Shown here: positions 62,155 through 64,000 of the stretch, one piece after another
Layout of the letters: the number at the start of each line of letters is the position of its first letter
Numbering within the stretch: position 1 is the stretch's first letter
Notes under the pieces: model-generated
The model's input: the letters and a program-made list of their open reading frames with translations, nothing else
Told to the model about the DNA's origin: nothing
Databases searched by the model: none
Translations under genes and position numbers: made by a program
Assembly: GCA_965207045.1 (NCBI GenBank)
Contig: OZ242261.1
Location: 62,001 to 126,000 of the forward strand
Length of the DNA: 64,000 nucleotides
Direction: 5' to 3'
Source: G965207045 sp965207045
Lineage (GTDB): Bacteria > Pseudomonadota > Alphaproteobacteria > Rickettsiales > Anaplasmataceae

Positions 62155-62311
62155 CACCAAGAATGAATTATATAAATATGATGGTAAATAACAAGATATT
62201 TGTTAAATATGTCTTACTCTTTGTGCTTAATTGCTAAAGCTACGTTTCATTACTAAATAGTAATTTAATATATTAATTTTATTATCTAGATAAATGTTGA
62301 GAAGTAGTAAA

Positions 62312-64000
62312 ATGATACACAATACTGATAATATAAATAATCATGATGAACTTGATAGAACGATTACAAAATTAAAATATATAGCAAGTGAAATCAAGCA
62401 TAGAGAAGGGTTTGAAGCAAAAATTCAATCTGATGATGTTGATGTATATCATCAAAAATTTGAGGAAATGAATGTTGAGCAACTTATTCAAGAGTTTAAA
62501 GAAACACTTAATAAGTTGTATTCAGAAACGTCTAGTCTTCTAGAGAAATGTAGTACAAGTGAAGAAATAGAAAGAGTAGAGAAGAAATGCTTGGATGCAC
62601 TTAAGTCACCTGAAATTCTTGAAACATCAACTCTGTCACGAAAATTAAGTGAGAGGGAAAACGAGTCTATCACAAGCATAGCAGATAGTATGGAAAAAAA
62701 AATAATGGAGCTAGTGAATGAAGCACGTAGAAAGTTGAAAATGGAACAAGCAAGTACTGAGAATAAGTATGAAGAATCAATTGCAAAATTGAAAGGGTTA
62801 GTTGATAAAGCTGAAAAAAGCGAAATACCTAAACAACATTTTTCTCAACAAGTACTAGATATAGTTAAAAAAATACCTAAACAAATACCTTATCGGTTGA
62901 AAAAATGCAGGACAGATGAGGAAATAGAAGAAGTTTTTAATAATTACTATTCTACTCTCGAAACAATAGAATCTAAACTTCATGGGAGTTACAGTATCAA
63001 TATGAATATACGTAGAGAGATTGTTAGATCATTTGAGGAGATATCTAAGGTTGTAGAAATGGAAAAATCTGATCTTGCCAGTAGAATGCGTGAAGAGATG
63101 TTAAAGACAATTAAAGGTATAGAAGAGATACAGCTTAGTAGAACAGAGAAGCAAAAAAAGCTTAGTAAATATGAAGAATCGATTGCAAAGTTGGAAGAGT
63201 TAATTAATAAAGCTGAAAAAGGCGAAATATCCAAAGACAATCTGTCAAAAGAAGTACAAGTTATATTTAAAGAGATGCCTACACAAATGTCTGAGCTGTT
63301 GAAACAAAGTAGGAAAGATGAGGAAATAGATGAGGTTGTTGATAATTGCTATTCTATTCTTGGAAAAATAAATTCTCAACTTTATGGGAATGAGCCGATG
63401 ATGAATTCCGAGATTTTTGTAGTGCTTGAAGGCATAGAAAGGGTTAGAAAAACAGAGAAATCTGATCTTCCTAGAAGAAGAATGCATGAAGAGATGTTAG
63501 AGAAAATTGAAGGTTTAACAAGTGAATTTGTAAAGAGGAAAACAGATGAGATGGGCAATCCAGAGGGTAATACTTCTCCTGTTGAGGAAAAGCTAGAATG
63601 CTCGAACGAAAAAAGTACAGAAGAACTTCTTCGAGAATTAAATGGTAAATTGAAAGAGTTGCCTGACAAAACGTCTGAGGCTGTTAAATTCTGTAGTGCA
63701 ATAGAGGGAATTGCGATAATAGACAAAAGCTGTGATGTGCTTGAATCAGTGTATAAAAAAATTAATCAGCTAATGATGTCTGAAAAATCACATAGTGATG
63801 ATATTAACCTCAATGAAGAGTTTTCCGTATTGTCTAAAATGCGTGAAGATCTAGAAAAAATTTCAAAAAAAGAGCAAAATGAATTGAATAAGAAGGGTGA
63901 GTTTGACTCTATAAAGTCACGAATATATCAAGTATTTAGTAATATATGTAATGCTATTATAAAAATGGTTAAGAGATGTGATGCCATTATAAAAATGGTT
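62312..64000 (+). CDS. Coiled-coil repeat protein, 3' end outside window
   Basis: The frame is open from ATG 62294/62312 to the last base, so at least 563 residues are visible and the end is missing. The ATG at 62312 follows GAGAAG at 62299-62304 and is preferred. The protein is very rich in Glu, Lys, Ser and Ile with long predicted coiled coils and no signal peptide. Two ~130-residue units are clear: KYEESIAKLKGLVDKAEKSE and KYEESIAKLEELINKAEKGE, each followed by a DEEI.EV.(N/D)N.YS.L segment and by EKSDL..RM(R/H)EEML. The family is not recognised. It is divergent from tRNA-His/flgF. Confidence 0.75.
   Translation, partial: MIHNTDNINNHDELDRTITKLKYIASEIKHREGFEAKIQSDDVDVYHQKFEEMNVEQLIQEFKETLNKLYSETSSLLEKCSTSEEIERVEKKCLDALKSPEILETSTLSRKLSERENESITSIADSMEKKIMELVNEARRKLKMEQASTENKYEESIAKLKGLVDKAEKSEIPKQHFSQQVLDIVKKIPKQIPYRLKKCRTDEEIEEVFNNYYSTLETIESKLHGSYSINMNIRREIVRSFEEISKVVEMEKSDLASRMREEMLKTIKGIEEIQLSRTEKQKKLSKYEESIAKLEELINKAEKGEISKDNLSKEVQVIFKEMPTQMSELLKQSRKDEEIDEVVDNCYSILGKINSQLYGNEPMMNSEIFVVLEGIERVRKTEKSDLPRRRMHEEMLEKIEGLTSEFVKRKTDEMGNPEGNTSPVEEKLECSNEKSTEELLRELNGKLKELPDKTSEAVKFCSAIEGIAIIDKSCDVLESVYKKINQLMMSEKSHSDDINLNEEFSVLSKMREDLEKISKKEQNELNKKGEFDSIKSRIYQVFSNICNAIIKMVKRCDAIIKMV

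Noticed and set aside
62078..62155. tRNA-His as an integration site for a mobile element
   Set aside because: No integrase, phage genes or repeat of the tRNA 3' end were seen in the window.

Overview
The window reads as a chromosome segment of an AT-rich, host-associated alphaproteobacterium of the order Rickettsiales, most like the Anaplasmataceae (the Wolbachia/Ehrlichia group). The reasons are the gene families and their scattered arrangement: VirB8 and VirB9 of a type IV secretion system, an F0 operon with paired b and b' subunits, a divergent secB/timA pair, a cation/H+ antiporter whose genes are incomplete here, solitary bioD, dapB and dapD, ankyrin and tandem-repeat proteins, and several decaying genes. 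The species cannot be named from this sequence. Presence of flagellar genes (flagellin, flgF and a MotE-like protein) and of an inverse autotransporter is unusual for that family and is the most distinctive trait.

Layout. 1-3659: a tightly overlapping run murF(partial)-ubiA-flavin reductase-dapB-pstB. 3749-8439: two unrecognised repeat or low-complexity proteins, the first probably frameshifted, separated by two decayed copies of the pstB 3' end. 8543-16356: dapD, a MotE-like gene, mrp, an XRE/S24 regulator, a class IV aminotransferase, a large FAD-monooxygenase-like membrane protein and an AmpG-like permease. 16427-18783: an inverted second copy of murF'-ubiA-flavin reductase-dapB', so that 13.9 kb is flanked by 2.36-kb inverted repeats. 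18906-22169 (minus strand): virB8-virB9 followed by a HAD-like protein. 22292-26714: grpE, trpS, a small HTH gene, rpoZ, a membrane protein, secB and timA, then a broken trmB. 27537-38244: a 1311-residue flagellin, an acyltransferase-like membrane protein, ubiE, a His-rich secreted protein, an ExoD-like protein and an inverse autotransporter with a beta-helix passenger and 146-bp tandem repeats at its 3' end. 39480-41202: Mrp antiporter subunits F, G, a separate MrpA C-terminal piece, B and C. 41522-46911 (minus strand): ankyrin protein, glycosyltransferase, beta-barrel-like protein and the ATP synthase F0 operon. 46971-56905: two large proteins built of internal repeats, ftsY, bioD, a MurU-like nucleotidyltransferase, yebC and pheT. 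57490-64000: dnaK, a 1.9-kb graveyard region, flgF directly behind tRNA-His, and a coiled-coil repeat protein that runs off the window.

How the genes fit together. MurF, DapB, DapD, the AmpG-like permease and the MurU-like enzyme point to a lineage that still makes and perhaps recycles meso-diaminopimelate peptidoglycan. UbiA and UbiE serve ubiquinone synthesis, and F0 and the Mrp antiporter serve ion energetics. VirB8/VirB9, the HAD protein, the FAD protein, the ankyrin protein and the repeat proteins form a plausible host-interaction set. That effector role is inference from architecture only. Decay is visible in trmB, the pstB copies, the truncated murF/dapB copies, the frameshifted gene at 3749 and the region 59449-61355, as expected of a genome still losing genes.
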